Source: Streptomyces roseicoloratus (lineage in GTDB: Bacteria; Actinomycetota; Actinomycetes; Streptomycetales; Streptomycetaceae). Taken from it: a DNA stretch of 64,000 bases. This document shows positions 1 to 7,888 of this stretch, piece by piece; the stretch's first letter is position 1; each line of letters opens with the position of its first letter. The DNA is taken from NCBI RefSeq assembly GCF_004117935.1, contig NZ_SDOY01000131.1, forward strand, positions 62,001 to 126,000, read 5' to 3'. Under the pieces are notes generated by a model. That model saw nothing but the letters and a program-made list of their open reading frames with translations. It searched no databases and was not told the DNA's origin. The position numbers and the translations under genes are program-made.

Positions 1-542
1 TCGAGTTCACCCGCCGGTGGTGGGAGTGGGACGAGGACACCTGGAAGGCGGAGCTGGGCAGCGCCTACCGGCCCGCGCCGCACGGCCCGGCCGTGCCGGC
101 CGTCGGCGGCGGCTGCGTCTCGGACGAGGCCTGCCGGTTCGTGTACTTCCCGTCCCACCCGTCCGACGACGGCGCACCGGGCGGCGTGGTGCTGGCGGCG
201 TACAACTGGGCGGGCGACGCGCTGCGATTCGACGCCCTGACCCCGCAGGACCGGCGCACCGAGGCCCTCGACCACCTCGCCTCGCTCTACGGCGACCGCA
301 TCCGCCGGTACGCCACCGACCGCTGCGTCTCCCAGTCCTGGCTGCGGAACCGCTGGGCCCTCGGCGAGGCCGTCATCGAGACGCCGGGGCAGCTCCTCAG
401 CCTCGGTCCGCACGTCGCCGCACCGGTCGACGACGTCCTGTACTTCGCGGGCGACCACTGCCAGCCCCGCTACCACGCCTGGATCGCCGGAGCCATCGCC
501 TCCGGTACGGAAGCGGCACTCCAGGTCACCGATGCCCCCTGA
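1..542 (+). CDS. Flavin-dependent amine oxidase, C-terminal part
   Basis: The reading frame is open from the left edge of the window, so the start and the N-terminal FAD-binding Rossmann fold lie outside. About 179 residues are visible. The segment FTRRWWEWDEDTW followed by a substrate-domain stretch, and the terminal YFAGDHCQPRYHAWIAGAI with a following SG-x-EAA, match the C-terminal FAD-contacting AGDH/E-(x)n-W-x-x-GA-x-x-SG signature of flavin monoamine oxidases. The family oxidises primary or secondary amines to imines with release of hydrogen peroxide; the substrate cannot be told from this fragment. The frame closes with TGA about 57 bases before the next gene. Confidence 0.85.
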   Translation, partial: EFTRRWWEWDEDTWKAELGSAYRPAPHGPAVPAVGGGCVSDEACRFVYFPSHPSDDGAPGGVVLAAYNWAGDALRFDALTPQDRRTEALDHLASLYGDRIRRYATDRCVSQSWLRNRWALGEAVIETPGQLLSLGPHVAAPVDDVLYFAGDHCQPRYHAWIAGAIASGTEAALQVTDAP

Positions 543-599
543 CCCCGGCCACGGAGCCGACCCGCACCGCCCGGGCGTTGCGGGAGGAGCGAAGAAACG

Positions 600-974
600 T
601 TGATCCTCACCTTCACCCTCATCCCCGCCGTCACCGTCCTCTACAGCGTCGGCCTCCTCCTCGCGATCGGCCGGCGCCCCGATGACGACTCGTCACCGCA
701 CGCGGCCCTCACCGCGGTCCCCAACGTCCTGTCCGCCGTCTTCATCCTCCTGTCGAGCTTCGAGGTCGTCACCGGCTGGGCGAACCGCACGGCGGACGAG
801 CCCACCAGGCCGCCGGCGATCGTCTTCATCGTGAACGTGGTCGCCGCCGCCGCCCTCCTCGCCTACCCGGCCCTGGCGGGCCTCTCCAACACCCGCCGCC
901 ACCGCGTCCTGCTGGGCCTGTTCGCGGTCCAGGTGGGCGCGATCCTGAGCTTGGCCTGGTACCTGCAGAACTGA
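600..974 (+). CDS. Small integral membrane protein, unknown function
   Basis: This is a 124-residue protein starting at TTG, chosen because GGAGGAGCG lies 10-18 bases upstream. It shows about four hydrophobic segments (near residues 3-23, 39-59, 74-92 and 100-122), a short cytoplasmic-type loop RRPDDDSSPH and a loop rich in charged residues between the second and third segments. I do not recognise a family. It follows the amine oxidase by 57 bases on the same strand and may be co-transcribed, but nothing in the sequence gives a function. Confidence 0.7.
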   Translation: MILTFTLIPAVTVLYSVGLLLAIGRRPDDDSSPHAALTAVPNVLSAVFILLSSFEVVTGWANRTADEPTRPPAIVFIVNVVAAAALLAYPALAGLSNTRRHRVLLGLFAVQVGAILSLAWYLQN

Positions 975-996
975 GGCCCGGTCCGGCACGGACCGA

Positions 997-1026
997 CGGC
1001 GCCCCGCCGGCTCCGACGGGGCGCCG
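997..1026 (+). terminator. GC-rich hairpin after the small membrane protein gene
   Basis: CGGCGCCCCG and CGGGGCGCCG form 10 bp perfect arms around a 10-base loop, 23 bases after the stop codon. There is no U-run, which is common for Streptomyces terminators. It separates the first two genes from the DUF11 cluster. Confidence 0.6.
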
Positions 1027-1195
1027 CGGTGCTTCCCGTCCCTCTCCGACAGCAGCCCGGACACGGGTGCCGCACCGTTCGGCGTATGACGACACGTCAC
1101 GACCACGCCATGCGTGCACAAAATTCACATAACGGACTGTCAGTGCACGGGCACGTGGGGTCGGACTGCCCCCGTGCGGGAAGGCGAGGGCCTGC

Positions 1196-3346
1196 ATGGC
1201 GAGCGGTCGCACGGTGGCGAGGGCGAGGTCCAGGACCAGGGCGGGAGCCGGGTCGGGGTCTGGGGCGGGTGCGGGGGCGGCGGTGCTGCGGCGGCGTACG
1301 GCCGCGTACGCGATCCCCGGCGTGCTGGTGGGGGCGGTGCTCTCCGGAGCGTCGGCGCTGCCCGCGACGGCGGCGCTTCCCGCGCTCCCGGACGGGCTGG
1401 GCAGCGGATGCGTCCACGGGACGTCGCACCCTACGGACCGTCAGGCGGCGCTCGGCGAGGCGGGTCGTCGGGCGCCCGGTGAGACGGCCCGTCAGACGCT
1501 GGGCGAGACCGGCCCTCAGGCTGCCCCGGACGGTCGGCGGGACTGCGCGACGGAGGAAGGCGGCTCGTCGCGAACCGGCGGCTCCGGGGCCGGGCCCTCC
1601 CGCTCACCGGAAGCGACGACCGGGCCCCGCACCCCGAACGGCGACCGGGAGGAGGACGGCCCGGTGACGGGTCGCCAGACGAAGCCGGGCGCGGGGACGA
1701 CAGCGGCGGGAGCGACGGCTGCAGAGAAGCCGGGGGCGGAAGCGACGGCCGCGGGGAAGCCGGGGGCGGGAGCGACGGCCGCGGGGACGGCGACATCGGG
1801 GAAGCCGGGGGCGGTGGCGACGCCTTCGGGAAGGCCGGGCGCCGACACGCCGGCTGCTGCCCCGCCGGGCGCCGGGCCCGCGGCCACAGAGCCGGCCCCC
1901 GGCGGCACCACAGGCACCGGCGGTCGGGGGCGTGCGCCCGGGCGGGCCGACCTCGTGGTCCTTCCTCCCGTGCGGCCGCGTGCCGTGGCGCCCGGCGAGA
2001 CCTTCGACTACCGGATCTCGGTGGTCAACCACGGTCCCGCGCAGGCGAGGAACGCCATGGCCACCGACACGCTTCCCGCCGTCCTCTCCTTCGTGTCCTC
2101 GAAGGACGGGTGCACGGCCAAGGGCCGGAAGGTGACCTGCGGTCCTGTGGCGACGCTGGACCCGGGGCAGACCGTCTCGTGGGTCGTCACCGTACGCCTG
2201 GACCCCGCGTACACCGGCGACGGCTCGGACATCCTCAACCAGGCCACGGCGACGTCGGAGACCTCCGACCCGGACCTCAACAACAACACCGGCCCGCACC
2301 CGGGCGCCGGTCCGCCGGACGGCAAGGTGGAGCGTCCGCGCGCGGACGTCGCCGTCACCAAGGAGTTCGCCGGCAAGGAACCGGTGGTGCCGGGCACGGT
2401 CTTCGCCTACACCCTCACCGTCCGCAACCACGGCCCCTCGCAGGCGACCGGCGTGCGGCTGACCGACCGGCTGCCGAAGGGACTGGCCTTCGCGGACTCC
2501 CCGGACGGCTGCACGGGCGAGGCCGGTGCCTACGGCGGGACCGTCGCATGCCCCGAGCACGCGGCCCTCGCCCCGGACGGCCGCGTGACGTACACCGTCC
2601 GGGTCAGGCTGGCACCCGGATACACCGGCGACGGCTCCGACCTGGTCAACCGGGTACGCGCCGGGGCGAAGACCGACGATCCGAACCACTCCAACAACAC
2701 CGCCGAGCTCACCGGACTCCCGGGCGAGGGCGGAAAGCCCGCCCCGGCATCGGCGGACCTCGTCCTCGGCAAGCGGTACGAACTGCCGCGCGGCGTCGAC
2801 GCGGTCACCCCCGGCGACACCTACGCCTACGTCATGACGGTCCGCAACCAGGGTCCGTCCACGGCGCGGAACGTCACGGTCACCGACCCGCTGCCCCGCG
2901 CGCTGTCCTTCGCCGGCTCCCCGGACGGCTGCCGGGCCGACGGCGCCACGGTCACCTGCGGCGGCTCGGCCGCCCTCGCGCCCGGCGAGACGGCCGAGTA
3001 CCGCATCACGGTACGGCTCGCCCGTGACTTCGACGGCGACTGCGCCACGGTCGACAACACCGCCCGGGTCGCCTCGGCGGTGCACGACCCCGACACCGGG
3101 AACAACACCGCCACCGTGGGGAAGAAGACGCGCACGGTCGTCGGCGACTGCGGCGTGCCCATCCGGCCGCGCCCCAAGCCCTCGCCGACCCCCACGCACG
3201 ACGACCACCACCACCATCACGACCACGACCACACGCTCCCGGACACCGGGAACGGCGTTCCCGTGTGGCTGCCGATGACGTCGGGCCTGGCGCTCCTCGC
3301 CGGCACCGGCCTGGTGCTCCGCGCCCGCCGGCGCCGTAAGCCCTGA
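1196..3346 (+). CDS. Cell-wall-anchored DUF11 repeat protein with LPDTG sorting signal
   Basis: The 716-residue protein has an unusually long arginine-rich N-region followed by a hydrophobic export segment ending near PATAALPALP, so it is probably secreted. Residues about 80-240 are low-complexity Gly/Ala/Pro/Thr with repeated KPGA-type units, a likely wall-spanning stalk. Three DUF11 beta-sandwich repeats follow (each opening with ADL/ADV, then a VNHGP- or VRNQGP-type turn, TDTLP or similar, DGC, and YTGDGSD). The C-terminus has a His/Asp-rich stretch, then LPDTGNG, a hydrophobic helix and RARRRRKP, which is a complete sortase signal. DUF11 proteins are usually surface adhesins or structural wall proteins. 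It heads a run of three similar genes. Confidence 0.85.
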   Translation: MASGRTVARARSRTRAGAGSGSGAGAGAAVLRRRTAAYAIPGVLVGAVLSGASALPATAALPALPDGLGSGCVHGTSHPTDRQAALGEAGRRAPGETARQTLGETGPQAAPDGRRDCATEEGGSSRTGGSGAGPSRSPEATTGPRTPNGDREEDGPVTGRQTKPGAGTTAAGATAAEKPGAEATAAGKPGAGATAAGTATSGKPGAVATPSGRPGADTPAAAPPGAGPAATEPAPGGTTGTGGRGRAPGRADLVVLPPVRPRAVAPGETFDYRISVVNHGPAQARNAMATDTLPAVLSFVSSKDGCTAKGRKVTCGPVATLDPGQTVSWVVTVRLDPAYTGDGSDILNQATATSETSDPDLNNNTGPHPGAGPPDGKVERPRADVAVTKEFAGKEPVVPGTVFAYTLTVRNHGPSQATGVRLTDRLPKGLAFADSPDGCTGEAGAYGGTVACPEHAALAPDGRVTYTVRVRLAPGYTGDGSDLVNRVRAGAKTDDPNHSNNTAELTGLPGEGGKPAPASADLVLGKRYELPRGVDAVTPGDTYAYVMTVRNQGPSTARNVTVTDPLPRALSFAGSPDGCRADGATVTCGGSAALAPGETAEYRITVRLARDFDGDCATVDNTARVASAVHDPDTGNNTATVGKKTRTVVGDCGVPIRPRPKPSPTPTHDDHHHHHDHDHTLPDTGNGVPVWLPMTSGLALLAGTGLVLRARRRRKP

Positions 3347-3406
3347 GTCGCCCCGGGCCGCCCGCTCCGACCCACGACCCGGGCGGCCCGGCCCGGGCAG
3401 GCGGGG

Positions 3407-3565
3407 CCGAGCCACCCGGCCCGGGCCGCCGCGGTGCGAACCACCGCGCCAGGGCCCCCGCGGTCCGAGCCACCCGGCCCGGGCCGGCGGAGCCGAGCCA
3501 CCGCGCCCGGACCAGCGGGCCCACCCGTCGCGCTGCCGCCGTCGCCGTCGCCGTCGCCGTCGTCG
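3407..3565. repeat. GC-rich direct repeats between two DUF11 genes
   Basis: The 293-base gap between the first and second DUF11 genes holds two copies of CCGAGCCACCCGGCCCGGGC (from 3407 and 3465), a third diverged copy near 3493, and a GCCGTC hexamer tract at about 3537-3565. No reading frame with convincing coding character covers it. The hexamer tract ends about 75 bases before the next start codon. Confidence 0.6.
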
Positions 3566-3639
3566 CGGCCGTGCGACCCCCACGCCACCCTTCCCCGCAT
3601 GCCCCGGCATCCCCGCCGGGGCGGAGAGAACAGGAAACG

Positions 3640-5967
3640 ATGCCGATGGCAAGAAGGAGAACCGGGCGGCCCCTGCCGTGGCTGGCGGGTGTGATCGCGT
3701 GCGTGCTGCCGCTGTGGGGCGCGACTCCGGCCGTGGCGGTCGGGACGGCCGCGACGGCGGCGGCGCCGCAGCTCGAGACGAGCGTGACGCGCGCGGCCGG
3801 CCCCGGCGCCGCGGGCCGGCTGGTCCCGCCGGGCGGCCTCATCACGTACACGCTGACGGTGACCAACAAGGGTCCGTCGGTCGCGCGGAACGTCACCGCG
3901 ACCGACACGCTGCCCGAGAACATCGTCTTCGAGTCCTCGAAGGACGGGTGCACGGCCGTCGGCCAGAAGGTCAGCTGCGGCCCCGAGGCCGAACTCGCGG
4001 TCGGCAAGTCGAAGACCTGGACCTTCGTCGCGCGCCTCAAGCCCTCGTACGAGGGCACCGGTGACGACCTCGGCAACGCGGCCGTCACCGACTCCGGGAC
4101 CACCGACCCCGACAAGGAGAACAACACCAACCCGCCGGTCGTCCCGCCGGGTCCGTTCGACCCGAAGGCCGACCTGGTGGCCACCAAGTCGGTGGTGCAG
4201 ACGAAGGCCGTGGCACCCGGCGAGTCGTTCTCGTACACGCTCACCGTCACCAACAGGGGCCTGTCCGACGCCCGTAACGTCAAGGCCACGGACACCCTGC
4301 CCCGGCAGCTCAACTACGTGTCCTCCGACGACGAGTGCACCGAGACGCAGCAGAACGTCACCTGCGGCCCCGTGCCGGTGCTGGCGCCCGGCGCGTCCGT
4401 CAGCTGGACGTTCGAGGTCCAGCTCGACCAGGCGTACACCGGCGACGGCAAGGACCTGCCCAACACGGCCACGGCGCGCTCCGACACGCCCGACCCGGAC
4501 ACCCGCAACAACACCTCCGACCAGGTCTACCCGCAGGTGGACACCCCGAAGGCGGACGTACGGATCGACAAGACCACCGTCACCGACATCCCGGTGGCGC
4601 CCGGTGAGACGTTCCAGTACGCGGTACGGGTCACCAACGACGGCCCGTCGCGCGCCGAGGGCGTCAGCATCGAGGACACCCTGCCGAGCCGGCTGACCTT
4701 CGTGGAGTCCCCGGACGGCTGCACCGCCCTCGGACAGCGGGTGAGCTGCGGCACGCTGGCCACGCTCGACGCCGGCGCGTCCAGGACCTGGATCTTCACC
4801 GTCAAGCTCGACTCCGGCTACACCGGTGACGGCTCGGACATCCAGAACATCGCCACCGTCACCTCCGAGACGAGCGACCCCGACACGAGCAACAACACGA
4901 GCAGGCCCGCGGGCGTGCCCGGCAACAAGGTCAACCCGCCGACGGCGGACCTCAGCGTGGTCAAGGAGCCGGTGGGCGACACGCCGCCCGTTCCCGGCAC
5001 GGAGTTCCAGTACCGGATCACCGTGGCCAACGACGGCCCGTCCTCGGACGCGCACAGCGTGACCCTCACCGACAAGCTCCCCGAAGAGCTGACGTACGTC
5101 TCCACGACCCCGTCCGGCTGCACGTACGACGGCGACGTCGTGCGCTGCGCCAGGACCACGCCGCTGAAGGTGGGCGAGAAGGTGGAGTACCTGCTGACGG
5201 TCAGGCTCGACCCCTCGTACACCGGGGACGGCACCGACATCCTCAACGGCGCCACGGTCACCGCCGCGAACATCGACCCCAACAGCAAGAACGACACCAG
5301 CACCACCAAGCTGCCCGGGGGTAGGACCGGCACCCCGAGCGCGGACCTGAAGGCGCAGAAGAAGCTCGGCAGCAGCACGCCGATCTCGCCCGGCGAGACC
5401 TTCCCGTACGAGATCACGGTCACCAACCACGGTCCGTCCGAGGCGAAGGACGTCAAGGCGACCGACACGCTGCCCGCCCAGCTCTCCTTCGTGAGCTCCG
5501 CGAGCGGCTGCACCGCCGCCGGCAAGACCGTCACCTGCGGCCCGGAGGCGAAGCTCGGCCCGAACGAGTCGAGGACCTGGACCATCACGGTGAGGCTCGC
5601 ACCCGACTACACGGGCGACGGCTCCGACATCACCAACACCGCCACCGTCTCGTCCACGACCGCGGACCCGGACAGCGGCAACGACTCCAGCACGGTCACG
5701 GGCGTGCCCGGCAGCAAGGTCGACGAGGCGAAGGCCGACCTCGAGGTGGACAAGGAGGCCACCGAAACGAAGGAGGGCACGAAGTCGCCGGGCCCGGCGC
5801 AGTCCGGCAAGGACGCGTCCTCCGCGGACCCGTCCCGTAAGGACCCGTCCCGGAAGGATCCGTCCGACGCGGCCAAGTCCCGTAAGGACACGTCCCTCAC
5901 GGGCACGTCCTCCACGGGCACGTCCTCCACGGACACGTCCGCCAGGGACACCTCCGGCACCGACTGA
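3640..5967 (+). CDS. Secreted protein with five DUF11 repeats
   Basis: The start is the ATG at 3640, preceded by GGAGAGAACAGG; it gives MPMARRR followed by a hydrophobic segment and an ATPAVAV cleavage region, a normal signal peptide. Upstream in-frame codons would add a proline/histidine-rich stretch and hide the signal. The 775-residue protein carries five complete DUF11 repeats of about 135 residues each, with recurring PGE-x-F-x-Y, VTN-x-GPS, ATDTLP, GCTA, VSCG/VTCG and YTGDGSDI blocks. A sixth repeat begins (KADLEVDKEATE) but breaks off into a Lys/Asp/Ser/Thr tail with DPSRK and GTSST repeats. There is no sortase signal, so it is either released or held by another route, perhaps by its neighbours. 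Confidence 0.85.
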   Translation: MPMARRRTGRPLPWLAGVIACVLPLWGATPAVAVGTAATAAAPQLETSVTRAAGPGAAGRLVPPGGLITYTLTVTNKGPSVARNVTATDTLPENIVFESSKDGCTAVGQKVSCGPEAELAVGKSKTWTFVARLKPSYEGTGDDLGNAAVTDSGTTDPDKENNTNPPVVPPGPFDPKADLVATKSVVQTKAVAPGESFSYTLTVTNRGLSDARNVKATDTLPRQLNYVSSDDECTETQQNVTCGPVPVLAPGASVSWTFEVQLDQAYTGDGKDLPNTATARSDTPDPDTRNNTSDQVYPQVDTPKADVRIDKTTVTDIPVAPGETFQYAVRVTNDGPSRAEGVSIEDTLPSRLTFVESPDGCTALGQRVSCGTLATLDAGASRTWIFTVKLDSGYTGDGSDIQNIATVTSETSDPDTSNNTSRPAGVPGNKVNPPTADLSVVKEPVGDTPPVPGTEFQYRITVANDGPSSDAHSVTLTDKLPEELTYVSTTPSGCTYDGDVVRCARTTPLKVGEKVEYLLTVRLDPSYTGDGTDILNGATVTAANIDPNSKNDTSTTKLPGGRTGTPSADLKAQKKLGSSTPISPGETFPYEITVTNHGPSEAKDVKATDTLPAQLSFVSSASGCTAAGKTVTCGPEAKLGPNESRTWTITVRLAPDYTGDGSDITNTATVSSTTADPDSGNDSSTVTGVPGSKVDEAKADLEVDKEATETKEGTKSPGPAQSGKDASSADPSRKDPSRKDPSDAAKSRKDTSLTGTSSTGTSSTDTSARDTSGTD

Positions 5968-6008
5968 CGCACACGCACGGCGGCGGGTCACACCCACCGC
6001 TCAGCGAC

Positions 6009-6036
6009 AGCCCCGGCCGGGGAACCGGCCGGGGCT
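6009..6036 (+). terminator. Perfect 12 bp hairpin between the second and third DUF11 genes
   Basis: AGCCCCGGCCGG and CCGGCCGGGGCT pair perfectly around a GGAA loop, 42 bases after the stop of the preceding gene. There is no U-run. It suggests that the third DUF11 gene has its own promoter or is attenuated. Confidence 0.65.
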
Positions 6037-6062
6037 CCCGGCGAGGGAAACGGTTTTTCAAC

Positions 6063-7862
6063 GTGAAGAACACCTCATCAGGAACCCGCCCGTACGGGCG
6101 ACGCACCACGCGGCGGCCCCGCCTCCTGGCGGCGTTGTGCACCGCGGCCCTCACGGCCGCCGCCCTCACCGCCGCCGCACCCGCACCGCACGATGGCCGG
6201 CAGCCACCGGGCCCGCCCGCCGCCGCTTCCGCTCCCGGTGCCCGCGACACGGCGGCCCGGCTGGCGGACGCCACCTTCCCCGTGCACGAGCCGTTCGACG
6301 GCGCCGACGGCATCGGCAGCACCTCCGGCAGCGCCACCTACGTCAAGGACGGCTGGTTGCGACTGACGAACGCGAACAACAGCCAGGCCGGTACCTGGCG
6401 GATGAACGACGCCTTCTCCTCCAGCCTCGGTTTCCTGGCCGAGTTCAGCTACGCCTCCTGGGGCGGCAAGGCGTTCGAGAGCCGGCGGGGCGACGGCCTC
6501 GCCTTCTTCCTCGTGAACGGCGCGGCGGCCAACGGCGTCGGCCAGTTCGGCGGAGCGCTCGGCTACGCCTGCTCCCGGACCACGTCCAGCTCCACCAACC
6601 CCTGTGTGAACAACGGCCTGCCGGGCGCCTATCTCGGCATCGGGTTCGACGAGTTCGGCAACTTCTCGGACCGCCTCGTCGGCAACGGAGGTCCCGGCCC
6701 GGCGCCCAACAGGATCGTGGTGCGCGGCGGCGGCAACGGCACCACGGGCTACCGCTACGCCACCGCCGCCGCGGGCCCGGGCGGCACCGTCGAGACCACC
6801 GGCCAGGGCGACTACCGCACCGTCCGGGTGCTCGTCCTCCCCTCGGACGGCAAGGTGCTGCTCAGCGTCTGGTCCGACTCCGGACCCGGCACCACGATGC
6901 AGAAGGTGATCAGCGACTACGACATCACGAAGATCACCAGCCAGCCGAGCCTGCCGTCCACCCTCAAGATCGGCTTCTCGGCGTCCACGGGCGGCGCCAC
7001 CAACAACCACGACATCGGCGACCTCAAGGTCAACGTGCCGGCGAACCTGTCGATCACCAAGACCGCCACACCCGCCTCGGTCCCGGCCGGTTCCGGCAAG
7101 GTCACCTACACGGTCAAGGTGGCCAACGACGCCACCAACCCGGTCCCCGGCGCCCGCGTCCGCGACGCCGTCCCCGGCCTGAGGGACGTGACCTGGACCT
7201 GCACGGCCACCAGCGGCAGCGGCTGCGGCGCGGCCTCCGGCTCGGGCCCGCTGGACACCACGGCGGACCTGGCCCGCGGCGGCACCGTCACCTACACGAT
7301 CACGGGCACCGCCCCGACCTCGCCGACCACCCTGACCAACACGGCGGCGGTCACCGCCCCGGCCGACCGCACCGAGATGGACACCACCGACAACGCCGCC
7401 TCCGCCACGACCACGGTGACGGACGGCCCGGCCGACATCGCGGCGGAGAAGACGGCGGTGGGGGAGGGGCCGGTGACCCCGGGCGAAACCTTCCGCTACA
7501 CCCTGACGGCCGTCAACAGGGGCCCGGCCGACGCCACCGACATCACGGTCACGGACACCCTCCCGACCCCCCTCGCCTTCCTGGCCTCACCCGACGGCTG
7601 CACCCACACCGGCCGGCAGGTCACCTGCCCGCAGCGCGGCTCGCTCCGGGTCGGCGAGTCGGCGAGCTGGACCATCGAGGTCCGCCTGGACCCCGCGTAC
7701 GAGGGCGACGGCACCGACATCCGCAACACGGCCACGGCCACGGCCCGCCAGACGGACCCGGCCCCGGCGAACAACACGAGCACGGCGGCTGGTCCACCGG
7801 GCGGAGTGACCGAGGGCAAGGCGGACCTGACCCTCACGAAGACGGCGGAGGAGGGCGCCTGA
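6063..7862 (+). CDS. Secreted L-type lectin-like protein with DUF11 repeats
   Basis: The 599-residue protein starts at GTG (GAGGGAAAC upstream) with a basic N-terminus and an Ala-rich hydrophobic export segment. Residues about 75-325 look like a legume/L-type lectin-like beta-sandwich: WGGKAFESRRGDGLAFFLVN, LGIGFDEFGNFSD, NRIVVRGGGNG and KIGFSASTGGATNNHDI resemble the carbohydrate- and metal-binding strands of that fold. Two DUF11 modules follow (about 330-450 and 455-580), the first more diverged. The protein stops just after the opening strand of another module, KADLTLTKTAEEGA. No sortase motif is present. A surface lectin or adhesin role is inferred from the fold only; the ligand is unknown. 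Confidence 0.8.
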   Translation: MKNTSSGTRPYGRRTTRRPRLLAALCTAALTAAALTAAAPAPHDGRQPPGPPAAASAPGARDTAARLADATFPVHEPFDGADGIGSTSGSATYVKDGWLRLTNANNSQAGTWRMNDAFSSSLGFLAEFSYASWGGKAFESRRGDGLAFFLVNGAAANGVGQFGGALGYACSRTTSSSTNPCVNNGLPGAYLGIGFDEFGNFSDRLVGNGGPGPAPNRIVVRGGGNGTTGYRYATAAAGPGGTVETTGQGDYRTVRVLVLPSDGKVLLSVWSDSGPGTTMQKVISDYDITKITSQPSLPSTLKIGFSASTGGATNNHDIGDLKVNVPANLSITKTATPASVPAGSGKVTYTVKVANDATNPVPGARVRDAVPGLRDVTWTCTATSGSGCGAASGSGPLDTTADLARGGTVTYTITGTAPTSPTTLTNTAAVTAPADRTEMDTTDNAASATTTVTDGPADIAAEKTAVGEGPVTPGETFRYTLTAVNRGPADATDITVTDTLPTPLAFLASPDGCTHTGRQVTCPQRGSLRVGESASWTIEVRLDPAYEGDGTDIRNTATATARQTDPAPANNTSTAAGPPGGVTEGKADLTLTKTAEEGA

Positions 7863-7888
7863 CGCCCCCTCGCGATCCCGCTACCGGG

